A stretch of DNA of 64,000 nt from Psococerastis gibbosa (GCA_963971405.1 OZ020487.1:33093371-33157370); one strand, 5' to 3'. Shown: positions 47,321-58,810, counted from the first letter of the stretch. Program-made: numbers and translations. Notes: generated from the letters alone by a model not told the origin.

Positions 47321-47519
47321 TCAACCTCAAGGCATTTTTTAGTTCGTCAAGTTTAAAATTATTTTAGGAAGCTGAAAATTCCAGCAGCCTAAGCAGGCCT
47401 AGTCCTGCAGAACCAAAGTTTTGATAGTGATGAATAAAAATAGCGAAACACTATAAGGCAAATAAAGCATAATAAGTAGGCTATGAGATTTAAAAATTCG
47501 AATGCCGGTGTGGGTGGAT

Positions 47520-47845
47520 TAGGGACGGATCCAGCTCATCATGGGGGGGGGGGGGGAGCTGTGGGTCAAAATAGGAAAAACCTATGTAGTATCGATTAAA
47601 TCAGAGCGTTCTAAAAATTAACTTATAAAACAGATTCACTTATTTTTTTTTGGGGGGGGGGGGGATATCCGCCCCCTGTCAGACAGCTGACAGCTGAAGG
47701 GGGGAGCTGCCCCCAAAATCTTATAAGCTAGCCTGTTGTAAGTTGCCTAACTTATTACGTTATAATGTAAAGGATACTACATATGTTTATTATATTGTGA
47801 GCCAAATTACCCCCCCCCCCCCCCCAAAGGGCTGGATCTACTCCA
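47520..47845. repeat. poly-G/C element with GGATCCAGC-type ends
   Basis: The left end is AGGGACGGATCCAGC followed by a long G run. The right end is a C run then GCTGGATCTACTCC. The inner part has a third G run and CAGACAGCTGACAGCTG. It resembles the element at 46775 in layout, but no convincing target duplication was found. Confidence 0.45.
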
Positions 47846-48878
47846 GGTATAGGTAGGAGCCTAAATTTAGCAAGTTGAACACTTCAAATTTAGTCCCAAT
47901 GCAATTAAATAGACGAACATGGTTAGATTGGACTAAATAGTTTGACTATATTTTGTTAAATTGCTGCTTGACACAATTTTTCTTAGTAACATATTCCTAG
48001 CTAAATATTAATAAATCTTCATAAATGCCGGTATGTGACCATAGAATATTGTTCTATAATAAATAATAAAATATTACAAAAGCAGAAAATGTCAATAAAT
48101 CGTATTAAAAAAATTATTGAAAAACATCAAATTTACACGTAAGTGTATATGGCATGGAACGCTTCTGCCATAATATCCAAGATATCAGGTTTTGTCCGTT
48201 GCCGACATCCCTAGCGCTCCTGGTGTGCTTCCAGTGTATATATATATAGTTCAATGGACTGAAGCCACAACCACGCCCCCTCATAAGTGCATTTTGGCGG
48301 GAAATTCAAATTTAATAGTTTTATTATATGTTTTCTTTATAGTTTTCTTTGTTGTTTCATATATAATTATATTTATTATTTACATTTATTATACATATAG
48401 TTTAAATTTTAAATTAAAAGTACTGAAAGATCTGCATTAAAAAAATTTATTTTTATCTAAAAGTAGGGAAAACTTTGCTAAAAATAGTTTAAAATGTAAA
48501 TTAAAAGTACTCCAAGTTCTGCATAAAAATATTGCTGGTTAGCTGGCATGATTTTCCGTTCTAAATAATCTTTAAATAATCAAATAAAAAATAAAATGTT
48601 AACATGGTATCAAATGGCAAAAGGCTCTGGTCCTATAGGCCTACTACGGAAATAACCGAAGTCAAGCGGCTTCAACCCGAATGTTTACGATGAGTCTATA
48701 GTTTTACTATGTCTATGATATATCTATAAGATCTATAAGTGTATGTTGGAATAAAGGAAGTGTTTCATTAGGTATCTTTAATTAATGGTCCCACAGTAGG
48801 TCGTTTAGCTCTAAACTAGGAAAAAAAACAACGATAAACCACTCTTAGTGTCAGCCAGTGTCACATGGATTTAGCTTA

Positions 48879-49273
48879 GGCGGGGTTTCCACCAACCGGC
48901 TAGGGCTAAAAACAAATACGGTGACGTGGTAGCAGAAATTCAAGACTAAGGCGGGGTTTCCATCGACCTCGCATTGCAGAATGCAAATGACATTGACGGA
49001 AATGTTTGTTTTCCTCTGTGCCATAGTTAAAATTGATCAATGATCATAGAGTAAAATCACAAACAAACTAAAATTAAAAAATGGCTTCATGGGAAATGTT
49101 AAGTAATTACAAACATTTTAATAGATTTCTATAAAAAGAAAAATTCAAATTTCCGTCAATGTCATTTGCATTCTGCAATGCGAGGTCGGTGGAAACGTCG
49201 CCTAAGTCTTGAATGCCTGCTACCACATCACCGTATTTTTATTTAGCCCTAGCCGGTCGTTGGAATATGCGCC
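48879..49273. repeat. nested palindrome, member h (outer plus inner unit)
   Basis: Outer ends GGCGGGGTTTCCACCAACCG, then CTAGGGCTAAAAACAAATAC and TGACGTGGTAGCAGAAATTC; inner unit at 48950-49202 with CATTGCAGAATGCAAATGAC and ATTGATCAATGATCATAGAG. The architecture is the same as members d and j. Confidence 0.85.
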
Positions 49274-49730
49274 TAATTATAAGCTAAACATAGGCAATAA
49301 CTTTTCAAATTCAAGATTTTATATGATGCGCGCAGCCATATCCATTAATACTTGATAGCTACTTTGCATGTTTACATAGACTTTTTTACATATAATTATT
49401 ATTATTAGAACTTCTTTGATAGCTTCCCCTCGTTCTCATTTTGAAAAATAATTTCTCAGGGATTATGGCGTGTGTTGCAATTACAGTTACTAAACTGGAA
49501 AAGGGCGATTTTATCACTTGTTAGTAAATATTTTTTAATCTTAGTAGAATCGAGTGTGACAGCGTGAGGCATTGCATTGCTCCAAACATGTTGCTATAGG
49601 GCAATTTTGTTTTTTTAATTTTGGCAAGATTTGCCAGTTTTAATACTTAAATTTATCATTTGACGATGTTTGGAAATAAATGAGGACCACAGTCCACAAG
49701 CGTTTTTCTGGAATGTTTTAACGTTGCCAA

Positions 49731-50158
49731 GGCGCCCATTCCACATACGTACAACGTCAATGAAAATTATGAAATTGAAGGGCATTTCAATTTCTCATTG
49801 ATGGGGGCCATTCCATATGTTTTTCAAAAATTGACAATTTTCAATTGAAGCGTATGCGCCAAATTTTTGAAATTTGTTTCTTGAAATTGTATTTGTTTTC
49901 TTCGTCGCCTTATTATTTAATCCTTATTATAATTTTTATACAGAAATGCTTTCTTTTTAGAGAAATCAATTAAAATAGTTGTACTTGTCATATCACATGA
50001 CGCCATTTTTTAATTTTAGATTGTTTGTTTCATTGTTTGTGATTTTACTCTATTATCAATTGATCATTGATCAATTTTAACAATGGCATAGAGTAAAATT
50101 GAAATGTCCTTCAATTTCATAATTTTCATTGACGTTGTACGTATGTGGAATGGGCACC
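49731..50158. repeat. palindromic GGCG...TTCCAC element, member i
   Basis: Ends GGCGCCCATTCCACATACGT and inverse, with AATGAAAATTATGAAATTGA just inside. The interior includes TGATCATTGATCAATTTTAA and CATGACGCCATTTTTTAATT of the inner unit of members a, d, h and j, but the end-proximal arms match member c instead. CAA flanks both sides (49728-49730 and 50159-50161). Confidence 0.8.
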
Positions 50159-50611
50159 CAAGGTTATATTCCATTGAAATGCCGCCATATGGCTATGCCG
50201 GCCATTTCTCCCGGTTTACCTGGGACGCCAGGAGGCTCCCGGTTTTGGAACATTTCCCAGAAAACCTCACTGTTTTTGACGACACGATATTGAGTGATGT
50301 AATTTTACGATTAAGTAGAACTTTAAATCGATTGTTAAAAAACAATTGACTATTTTCTTTTTTGGCAAAACTATATGCGTCATGTTTTACGGAATTCAAA
50401 GAAAAGAATATGTCTGCTGCCGAAAGATGGACCCAAATTTTTTAAATGATGACATTGAATTAACAAAACTAATTAAATGTATAAAGTAGGCTACCTTCTT
50501 CGCATCAGGTCCACCCAGGGCGCTCGCTATATGTCTCGACTGGGGGACAAACAATAATATAATAATAAAACATTCCAGCATAAAACTAATTAAACAATTA
50601 AATATAAAAAT

Positions 50612-50757
50612 CAGGGACGCCAAGTTTTAAAAATTCTGAGGGAGGGGGGGGGGCAAGAATTCGGCCGGTACTCAGGAAAGTATTAAGAAAATGCATTGGT
50701 AAATCTAATCTGCGGGACAAGAAGGACCGTGCCCCCCCCCCCAAGTCGGCGTCCCTG
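50612..50757. mobile_element. non-autonomous hAT-like element, 146 bp
   Basis: Ends CAGGGACGCCAAG and, in inverse, CAGGGACGCCGAC. The flanking octamers are ATAAAAAT (left) and ATAAAAAA (right), 7 of 8 identical. There is a G run inside the left end and a C run inside the right end. Confidence 0.65.
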
Positions 50758-51891
50758 ATAAAAAATAACAGAACATACGGATAATACGGATATCATTGTG
50801 GATTGCTGCTAAGTGAACTTTTGTGACGAAAGATGGAAGAAAATATGGGTGTTGATACTGTATACTTAGTAGGCCTATTACGTTAGCTCGCTAGCCAATA
50901 GTAATGTAGACATTAATTGTGGGCATTATTTGGCAATAAAAATCATGAAGAATGGTATCTAAATGGATATATAGGCCATCTTGGTACATCTTATAAGAAA
51001 TAAATCTGGCAATTCTAAAAGAATACCCGGCAAGTAGTGCTATATTCACAGTAAATATTAGGCGACATAAATATGCCTCAGATTTTAGTTGCATTAAACG
51101 GTTAATTTTACAAATTAAATTAGAAAAATGTAATAAAATACATAAAAAGTATTGAAGAAAATTTGAATTTGGAAACAATGCAAATGGCCGCCTGAATTGG
51201 CGGGAATAATGCCTGCTGATAGTACTTGCGTAGTGACGTCACATGATTACCGTTAATTTTTTGTCCGAAAGTTACATAAGCAAAACATAAGCAGCAACCA
51301 ATAGTTGTCCGATGACGTCTACATTGACTCCATGTATAGCATCCCTGTTGGATTTACCTGCGCAAGAACTCCATAGGCTTTTGTGAGTCCTTCCATATGT
51401 TTATATGTCCATGCTGACCAGTGTTACCAGATTGGGCGGAATTCCGCCAATTGGGCGGGTTGAGACGGTCATGTGGCGGGCAAAATTTTAAAACGGCGGG
51501 CACCCGCCAATTGGGCGGGTTCGCGCCCTTCAACTGGCGGGTATCGGCGGATTTTTTCCGATTCTAAAAATCTGTAAAAAAATTCAAAACCTGCTCAACT
51601 AAAAAAAAAAATTAAATTTTCCGCCAAGTTTTCAAAGGTACCACCATTGGAGACGTTGAAGGACAAAAGTGGTGTCATGTTGGACAATCGATATTCGATA
51701 ATCGATACGACATTCGCAAATCGCCCGCATCACATGATATTTTGTTTGTTGTTCTTGTTTGTCACTTTGTTGATTTTGATTTTTCTGTAAATCTGTACAT
51801 GGACCTCGTGGCTTGTGCTTTTTTTTATTAATTTCTCTTTTATTTTTACTTAATTTTGCATTTGCAAATTGCAATTTTATAAAGATTAAAG

Positions 51892-54800
51892 ATGCCTAAA
51901 TCAAAGGGTTCCTGGGCGAAGTATGCGAAACATTATAACACCAACTGGGAAAATGAAGCTCAATTTAAAGGTAAGACCGATTTGATATTTGACAAAACTT
52001 TCCTTATTCATTTGCTGTATGTAGTATGTACCTTTTACATAATACCTACATACCTACTTTACCTAGGGCTAGTAAATCAATATATTATCCAGTTAACAAT
52101 TAGCAATGTGTCGGATTCGTCAATAGTACATGTTAGTGCATAAAAACAAAAGTTATACAATACATAATGATAATAATTAATGAGCATTATATTATAAAAT
52201 TCTGAGCAAAGCTCTTCGTACAACAGGAAATTAAAGTAATTAATGTAATAGACCTAAATATAAATTATATAGCATTAGATAGGCTAGGTGTGATGGTCAT
52301 TCTTATATTAAATTGGTTGCATAAAATTCATCAAGTGAGTAGAAAGCATTATCTATTAAGTATTTTCGCAATATCGCAATATTTCTTCATATGATGACTT
52401 TCTTACATGACTCGGTAAAACATTAAAAATGCTTTAGTATCTCGTAGTCTCATGTGTACGCGAATGGTGGTGTAAATGAAAAATATGACGTTAAGTAATA
52501 GAAAAGGAAACATTGAAAATTAAGGATGACACGGGTGAACTTAACTTTAGTTGTGGAAGGAATAGTATTAAACCGTAGTAGATAGTAAAACGTACCAACA
52601 ACGACCCCAACCGCGTATATATGTAAATGGCCAATTCTCCGTGAAATCGGTGAATTATGCTGAAAAAAGGCAAAAGGGTATGGTTCAATTAAATTTGGTA
52701 AAAATTGCCAGTCAAAATCATCAAATGGTCTTTGACCCACCATGGTGGGATAGACTGTGTCAATAATTAATAAATACCCCAAACACCTATTAAGTAAAAT
52801 CGAGGAATTATGCAGAGAAAATTAGGTTTGGCGGATTCTAAGAAACATTTCTTAAATACTGAAATCAAATCGATTTATAATGTAGACAAAGGTAATGTTT
52901 ACCCATATTGATCTGATAACCTGTCATTAATGTTTATTGGTCGTGTTTTTTTAGGTTGGCTCTCACGGGCACCTGATGATTTAATTGCAGCGGGACGCGG
53001 AGAAGCCTTCTGCACATTGTGCAAATCAACGATTCGTGCACAAAAAAATGATATTAAAACCCATGCGGATTCAAAAGGACACAAGTTAAAGTTAGAATCA
53101 TTAAATAAGACGAAACAAAGCACGTTGTCTTCATTCGGTAAGTTATTCGTAATATTTAACGAATTAACTTTAAGCTGGTGATAAGCCTATTTAGCTGCTC
53201 TAAATAATTCTTAATTTTGATTTAAATTCCTTTCAAAATTTGAGAAAACACATTTATGAGGAAAGGCAATAGTACAATAATTTGTTTGAGAATCAATCTC
53301 CTGTGAAGAAATACTTACACCTAGGTATAGACAATTAACTAATATTATTTTAAACATTTGCCAAATATGATGAATTGAAGCTCAGGAATTTATTCATCAC
53401 AAAATTGGTCAAATTTCATCATTTTATCTCTTTTGTAGGCTATACATGTATAAGATCACAAAATTCCATACTATACGCCTGATAATAAATTGATAATAAT
53501 AATAATTGATTACTGCATAATGATTGAATGAAATTTAAAATATTATACCAAGTACTATTTTCACTAAATTGATTAAACGCTCAAATTTAGGAATGTCGCT
53601 GCAAGTCCAAAATAATCACAGTTTCGTTTTACAAAGCAAACAGTACAATATTATCTAGACTCATAGTTTCACAGTACACGGTTTTATTTTTATAAAATGC
53701 TATATGTAATAATTTAAGTTTGCTTTGTAACAACAATTGTTTTAATTGTTTTTATTTAAAACAATGCTATTACTAAACTAATAAAAGTGATCCAGGGCAA
53801 AATTTATACTCTTCTGAGTGCCGAGTGTATTTTTTATATACATATATGCCATACTCTAAAATAATCATTTTTTATTTTTAATAATGTTCTAAAATTAATC
53901 AATTTGGATAAGTGTAAAAGAAACAGTTTTAGTGGGCCTAATTATATTATTATTTTTTTTAGTGACTTCAACGAAGGCAGAGAAAACCAATGATCTTCGA
54001 TTGGCTGTTTTTATAGCCAACCATTCATCTACAAGGGCCATTGACCACCTTGGGGAGATGATAAAAGACATGGGATCGGGCAGCAGCTTATCAAATTTGC
54101 GCCTGCACCGGACTAAATGCGCCAAGCTTATAGAGAACGTCATTGCACCGGCACTGTTAGAAGAAGTCCTGCACGACCTCGGCAACAGGCCGTTTTCGAT
54201 AGTTATCGACGAATCAACGGATATTGGCTGCGAAAAATATATGGCGTACGTAGTTGTTTATTTCAGTGTGGCTGAAAACAGAATTATCAGCCACTTCTTG
54301 GGGTTCCAAGAAGTGGAGCGGGCCACAGCTGAGGACTTGTTCACAAATTTTGTTAATTTTTTTACCGCAATGAAAATTGACCTGGCCAACCTTATTGCCA
54401 TTGGCACAGATGGGGCCAGCAATCTGTGCGGGGTAAACAACTCTTTATACACCCGACTAAGGGAGAAATTGCCTGATTTACAACTTATAAGGTGCGTTTG
54501 CCACTCATTAAACCGCTGCTCTCAGAGGGCTTGCGAGGAGCTGCCAACAGCCCTTGAGTTTTTATTACGAGAATCAAGGAGCTGGTTCTCGCACAGCTCG
54601 CTGAGATGCAAGGCATATAAAGATGTATATGCCTTGATAAATGACAGCAAAACACCGCCTAAACTTACGGCTTTATCGGCCACAAGATGGCTGGCCCACC
54701 ATTCTGCGGTTAAAAGAACTAGCGAGCAATGGCTGGAGTTAAAAACATTTTTTCAAATGGTGGCCAATACAGAAAAATGTTACACGGCCAAAACGCTTTC

Positions 54801-55800
54801 ACAAATGTATGCCAATGAGGCACATTACTTGTATTTACTTTTTTTAAGGCAGGCTTTGAAAGATATCACCGATTGTAATATTGTTTTTCAAGCCAGCAAC
54901 TCTGACCCTAGCAACGTATACCGGGATTTAAGGGGGTTGCTACTTTCATTTGCGCGACGCATTTTTAAGCCCGCGTATTTACAACATAGACTTGACGCCA
55001 GCAAGGCAAAGGGAATGTTGGAAGAGGCCGACATCAACGCAGTGGGCTTCGCAGTTGAGAAAGCAGGAAACTGTTTTGACAACAGTTTATTGGAGCTCAC
55101 TGACGTTGATTTCGGCACAACATTTAGTGAGCACGCGAAATCATCCAAAATTGGACGCGCTGAGTTGAATACTGTAATGGAAAGATGTTGCAGGTTCATG
55201 CTTGTGTTGTGCAGAGAATTAGTACAACGCATGCCTGGAAATGTTGCAATTATCCAGGGGTTACGGCATTTAACACCATCCGCGGCCTTATCTCTCAGCA
55301 GGGCACCATTTGTAGACTTACCCTTAAGTTTGGCTGGCAAAAATCGCGACATGGACGCCATAGAGAACCAGTGGCGATTGCTTGGAACGATGACTTTGGC
55401 AGACATCGTTCCTGGTGTGCCTGCTCCGGGAGTCACTATGGGAAAATTTTGGGCTAGTGTCGCGCAAATGAAAAATGCTGGAGGGCAGCTCATTTTTAAA
55501 GATTTATCTGACTTCGCTTTGAGGGCACTTTCATTGCCGACTAGCAATGCAGTGGTGGAGAGAGTATTTTCTGTAATGGGCGTAGTTAAATGCAAATTGC
55601 GGAACAGAATGCAACTGTCCATGTTGATTGCAATTCTACGTATTCGGCTATACCAGCAGGTGCGGGGAGACTGTTGCAAAGAGTTTTCCCCCACCCAAAA
55701 AATGTTTGAATTATTTACTTCAAAAATGTACAGCGATACAATAAATGAACAAGATGTTTCTGGAGAATCGATGGATGAAATTATAAGTTGGTTAGAATAG
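51892..55800 (+). CDS. hAT transposase with BED-type zinc finger (three exons)
   Basis: Exons 51892-51970, 52955-53137 and 53963-55800 join in phase to 699 residues. The first part (MPKSKGSWAKYAKHYN) leads to a C2H2 finger, C46-x2-C49-x13-H63-x5-H69, of the BED-like DNA-binding class. The catalytic core shows D170 (IVIDESTD), D237 (IGTDGASN), the C265-x2-H268 motif (RCVCHSLN), W330 (SATRWLAHH) and E620 (SNAVVERVFSVMG). In the well-studied hAT enzyme Hermes the two aspartates are also about 68 residues apart and the glutamate lies in the same C-terminal motif. The C-terminal dimerisation block follows (KLRNRMQLSMLIAILRIRLY). The long insertion domain lies between W330 and E620. No stop or frameshift is seen, so activity is plausible but untested. 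The single long frame from 53932 would lack the finger; the splice model is preferred because of phase and domain order. Confidence 0.88.
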
Positions 55801-55802
55801 TA

Positions 55803-56425
55803 AGTAGGATAAATATTTCAATACCCTTTTTAACCTTTAATTTTCTTGTGTACATAAGTTATGTTTCTGTAATATGTAATGGTCAATTTATTGTTTTATG
55901 GCGCAACCTGGCCGAATGCCTCCGTCTTTTTCCGGGTATGTGTAAGTGTAATAGTAAATTGGATAAATATTTCAATATCCTTTTTTAACTCATAATTTTC
56001 TTGTGTACATAAGTTATGTTTCTGTAATATGTAATGGTCAATTCATTGTTTTATGGCGCAACCTGGTCGAATGCCTCTGTCTTTTTCTTGTGTAGCCTAC
56101 ATAAGTTATGCTTCTTTAAAATGTAATTGCAATTCATTGTTTAATGGCACAATCGAGCCGAATGCCTCTGTCATTTTCCAAGTATGTGTAAGTGTAATAG
56201 TAAATTTGATAAATATTTCAATGTCCTTTTTTAACTCTTAATTTCCTTGTGTACATATGTTATGTTTCTGTAATACGTAATGGTCAATTCATTGCTTTAT
56301 GGCGCAACCTGGCCGAATGCCTCTGTCTTTTTCCGGGTATGTGTAAGTGTAATAGTAAATTTGATAAATATTTCAATGTCCTTTTTTAACTCTTAATTAT
56401 CGTGTGTACATAAGTTATGTTTCTT
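55803..56425 (+). repeat. tandem repeat, about 153-bp unit, in hAT 3' region
   Basis: GATAAATATTTCAATRYCCT recurs at about 55808, 55962, 56208 and 56360, and TGGCGCAACCTGGYCGAATG recurs between them. Units are about 153 bp with one shortened copy. The array begins 3 bp after the transposase stop. Confidence 0.8.
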
Positions 56426-57214
56426 TTATATGCCAACTCAGCCAATTCATTCAATTCTGCACAACGAACTAGAATAATTATTGCTTACAGTTACTAGAGC
56501 AATTCTTATGGTGCATTAACACAGCAATCAAAACTCTGACTCAGAAAAATGTTCTTAGGAGTCCATGAACAAGGTGTTTTTAACTTCATGTAGGCCCTGT
56601 AATATGTCGAATAAGTAATGAATTTGTGGTGTTGATAAATTTCACTGTATTTTTTTTAAGTTAGTGTAAATGTATATTGTGTGTATGCTAATTTTAAAAT
56701 ATGAGTCCATTGACGGGGTATTGAATAAAAATTGTCAGGACCTAATTCAATGATTTTTTGTTACTTATTTGTGTACCTATTCTGATATGTCCTAAGTGGG
56801 GGATTGGGCATAGTTGGCCCCATACATAGTCTAATTATTTTCTATGATATATAAAATAGTAAATGTGACATTTGGCAAGTTCTAAGGGTGACTTCAACTA
56901 TATATGTAATTAGTGGGGTCGGTAAATTTTTGTCAAGGTCATACAAAAAATGTGGGAATAATAGCAAAGTATATAAATTATATAGACCTATTCATATGAC
57001 GTCACAAAGCATGTTTGAGGGGTAATATATGCGTGACGCTACTGTATTTTTATCTACATATCAAGATTGACAACTCCTAATGTATTTTATAACTTAAAAA
57101 ATGCGACCATTATGGGTTTTAGACTAGATAGAATAGATTTTAAATTTGGGCGGAATTGGGCGGGTTGGCACGCTCCTACTGGCGGTTTCAAGAAATATAT
57201 TACTGGCAACACTG

Positions 57215-58185
57215 ATGCTGACAGCTCTAGCTTTTTCTTCTGCTACGACTGTCTAGTGTCTGCGTCTGTGCGTTGCTAAAAATCGTTAATTTTATTGTAG
57301 ATTTTTGGTAATTTAATTCCTGTAATTCGTGATAGGAACGATCACATACTATCTATTGTTAGTTTGCAAGCTTTTTGTGCTTTTTGTGCAGGTATGGCAT
57401 TTATACAACAATTCTACCATTCATGTATCATTTATTGATTTCAGGCTCACCATTCCTTAACGTTACTCATTCATTTATTTAATTGGCTAAATTGGACTTC
57501 AGCTCTTGCTTTTTATTACGAATAACTGTCCTATCAATAAATATAAGCTCGTTGAATGTGTTTTTATTGTTTATATTCAATGAAGCTATTGGGAGCCGTG
57601 AACTTCAAAAGTTGAACGCTAATCATTGCGGGAGACATCTCCAAGATTATTCATTGTATTTAGCGGCACATAGCCTACTTTAACATAGTCGAAGCTCATG
57701 AATTCATCATTAAATACTTATAGATAATTCCCAGCTAAATTGTGATTAGGAGACTTCTGTTTAATTTATAATGGCAGCTCCCCAACTTACTTACCTGTGT
57801 TTGAAAAGTGTCCTGCCGCGGACAGCAGTGTCCTCTGTTTAGTCTCCAAGGTCCCCTTAGGTATAAATTTGTGCTAGCCCGTGTTTATGTAGCTTAAAGC
57901 AGTCTGATCTTCCTAAATTCCTTTACCTTAAAAACTTTAATGGTTGTCATTCATAGGGGAAATACTTTTCATTATTGTCAAGAGACTAACGCAACCCTGG
58001 GCACTCCCTGAATTGTTGCAGGGTGATGAATATATACGGAGAATTCAGGTTATAGTAGAAATGCTCCCCTACATTCTGTGGTAGGCTATTGTGGTACAGA
58101 GGGGCATTTGTTTTAACAAAAGTTACGTGATTGTTATCGATTGCTTTTACCTACTATAAACGGCTTGATATTCTGTTGTTTCTAG
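57215..58185. other. region between hAT element and endophilin A
   Basis: AT-rich sequence with no gene that can be supported. It probably contains the promoter and any upstream untranslated exon of endophilin A. Short open frames here lack splice context. Confidence 0.5.
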
Positions 58186-58238
58186 GTGCTCAGATTCCGT
58201 TTACCGTTGATTAACCAGTCTTGTAACCATTGCCGAGA
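58186..58238 (+). promoter_or_regulatory. endophilin A 5' UTR (end)
   Basis: GTTGTTTCTAG at 58175-58185 looks like a splice acceptor, so the start-codon exon may begin at 58186 with a 53-bp untranslated part. Transcription directly from this region is the alternative. Confidence 0.4.
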
Positions 58239-58283
58239 ATGGCGTTTGCGGGGTTGAAGAAGCAAATCAATAAAGCAAATCAG
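58239..58283 (+). CDS. EndoA: endophilin A, first coding exon
   Basis: ATG at 58239 opens MAFAGLKKQINKANQ, the amphipathic first helix (H0) that begins arthropod endophilin A, and ends at a donor CAG|GTAATA. Endophilin A inserts this helix into membranes; its BAR domain then bends them, and its SH3 domain recruits dynamin and synaptojanin during synaptic vesicle and endocytic uptake. The next exon (which would begin YMTEKMGG or similar) is not found in the remaining 5.7 kb, so the first intron exceeds that length. The exon is short, but 15 consecutive matching residues, a good start and a donor in phase make the call firm. Confidence 0.85.
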
Positions 58284-58408
58284 GTAATAGTTAACAAATT
58301 ACTATTATTACATTACTTTTGGTAAATGGAAGACAGCGTGCAGGGATATAAGACCCCCGTCGAAATGGCTTTGGTTCGGCTACGTATAGGCCATACACGT
58401 TCACCTGA

Positions 58409-58810
58409 GGCGCGGTTTCCACCGACCGGCTAGGGCTAAATACAAATACGACGACGTGGTAACAGACATTCAAGACTTAGGCGGTGTTTCCACCGACCTC
58501 GCATTGCAGAATGCAAGTGGCATTGACGGAAATGTTTGTTTTACTCTATGTCATAGTCAAAATTGATCAATGATCATACAGTAAAATCACAAACAAACTA
58601 ACTAAAATTAAAAAATGGCGTCATGGGATATGTTAATACAAACATTTTAATAGATTTCTATAAAAAGAAAAACAAACATTTCCGTCCATGTCATTTGCAT
58701 TCTGCAATGCGAGGTCGGTGGAAGCCCCGCCTAAGTCTTGAATGTCTGTTACGTTGTTACCACGTCACCGTATTTGTATTTAGCCCCAGCCGGTCGGTGG
58801 AAACCGCGCC
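58409..58810. repeat. nested palindrome, member j (outer plus inner unit)
   Basis: Outer ends GGCGCGGTTTCCACCGACCG, then CTAGGGCTAAATACAAATAC and GACGTGGTAACAGACATTCA; inner unit 58480-58731 with CATTGCAGAATGCAAGTGGC. Same order as members d and h. Confidence 0.85.

Larger units (their letters stand above)
44951..51418. other. intergenic, repeat-filled region
   Basis: No host gene is supported between the IPO11 promoter and the hAT element. The stretch is occupied by a 950-bp foldback, palindrome members f to i, two short elements with 8-bp duplications, another poly-G/C element, microsatellites and AT-rich sequence. Confidence 0.6.
51419..57214 (+). mobile_element. full-length autonomous-looking hAT transposon, 5.8 kb
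   Basis: The ends are CAGTGTTACCAG (51419-51430) and its inverse CTGGCAACACTG (57203-57214), one mismatch in 12. The flanking octamer ATGCTGAC is identical at 51411-51418 and 57215-57222. Just inside both ends are copies of TTGGGCGG and GGCGGG motifs (at least five on the left, three on the right), likely transposase-binding sites (inference). Inside lie a three-exon transposase gene on the plus strand, then a tandem repeat and a 3' region with AATAAA near 56723. Perfect flanks plus an unbroken gene point to recent insertion. Confidence 0.93.

Noticed and set aside
24803..50158. CRISPR-like or bacterial repeat array
   Set aside because: The repeats are inverted, irregularly spaced and spread through introns of an animal genome.
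53932..53962. Start of the transposase at 53932 (MGLIILLFFL), which would look like a signal peptide
   Set aside because: It is intron sequence: a polypyrimidine tract and AG at 53961-53962 join in phase to a zinc-finger exon, as expected for the family.
54888..55694. 268-codon open frame on the minus strand
   Set aside because: It is the antisense shadow of the hAT transposase exon; the plus strand carries all family motifs.
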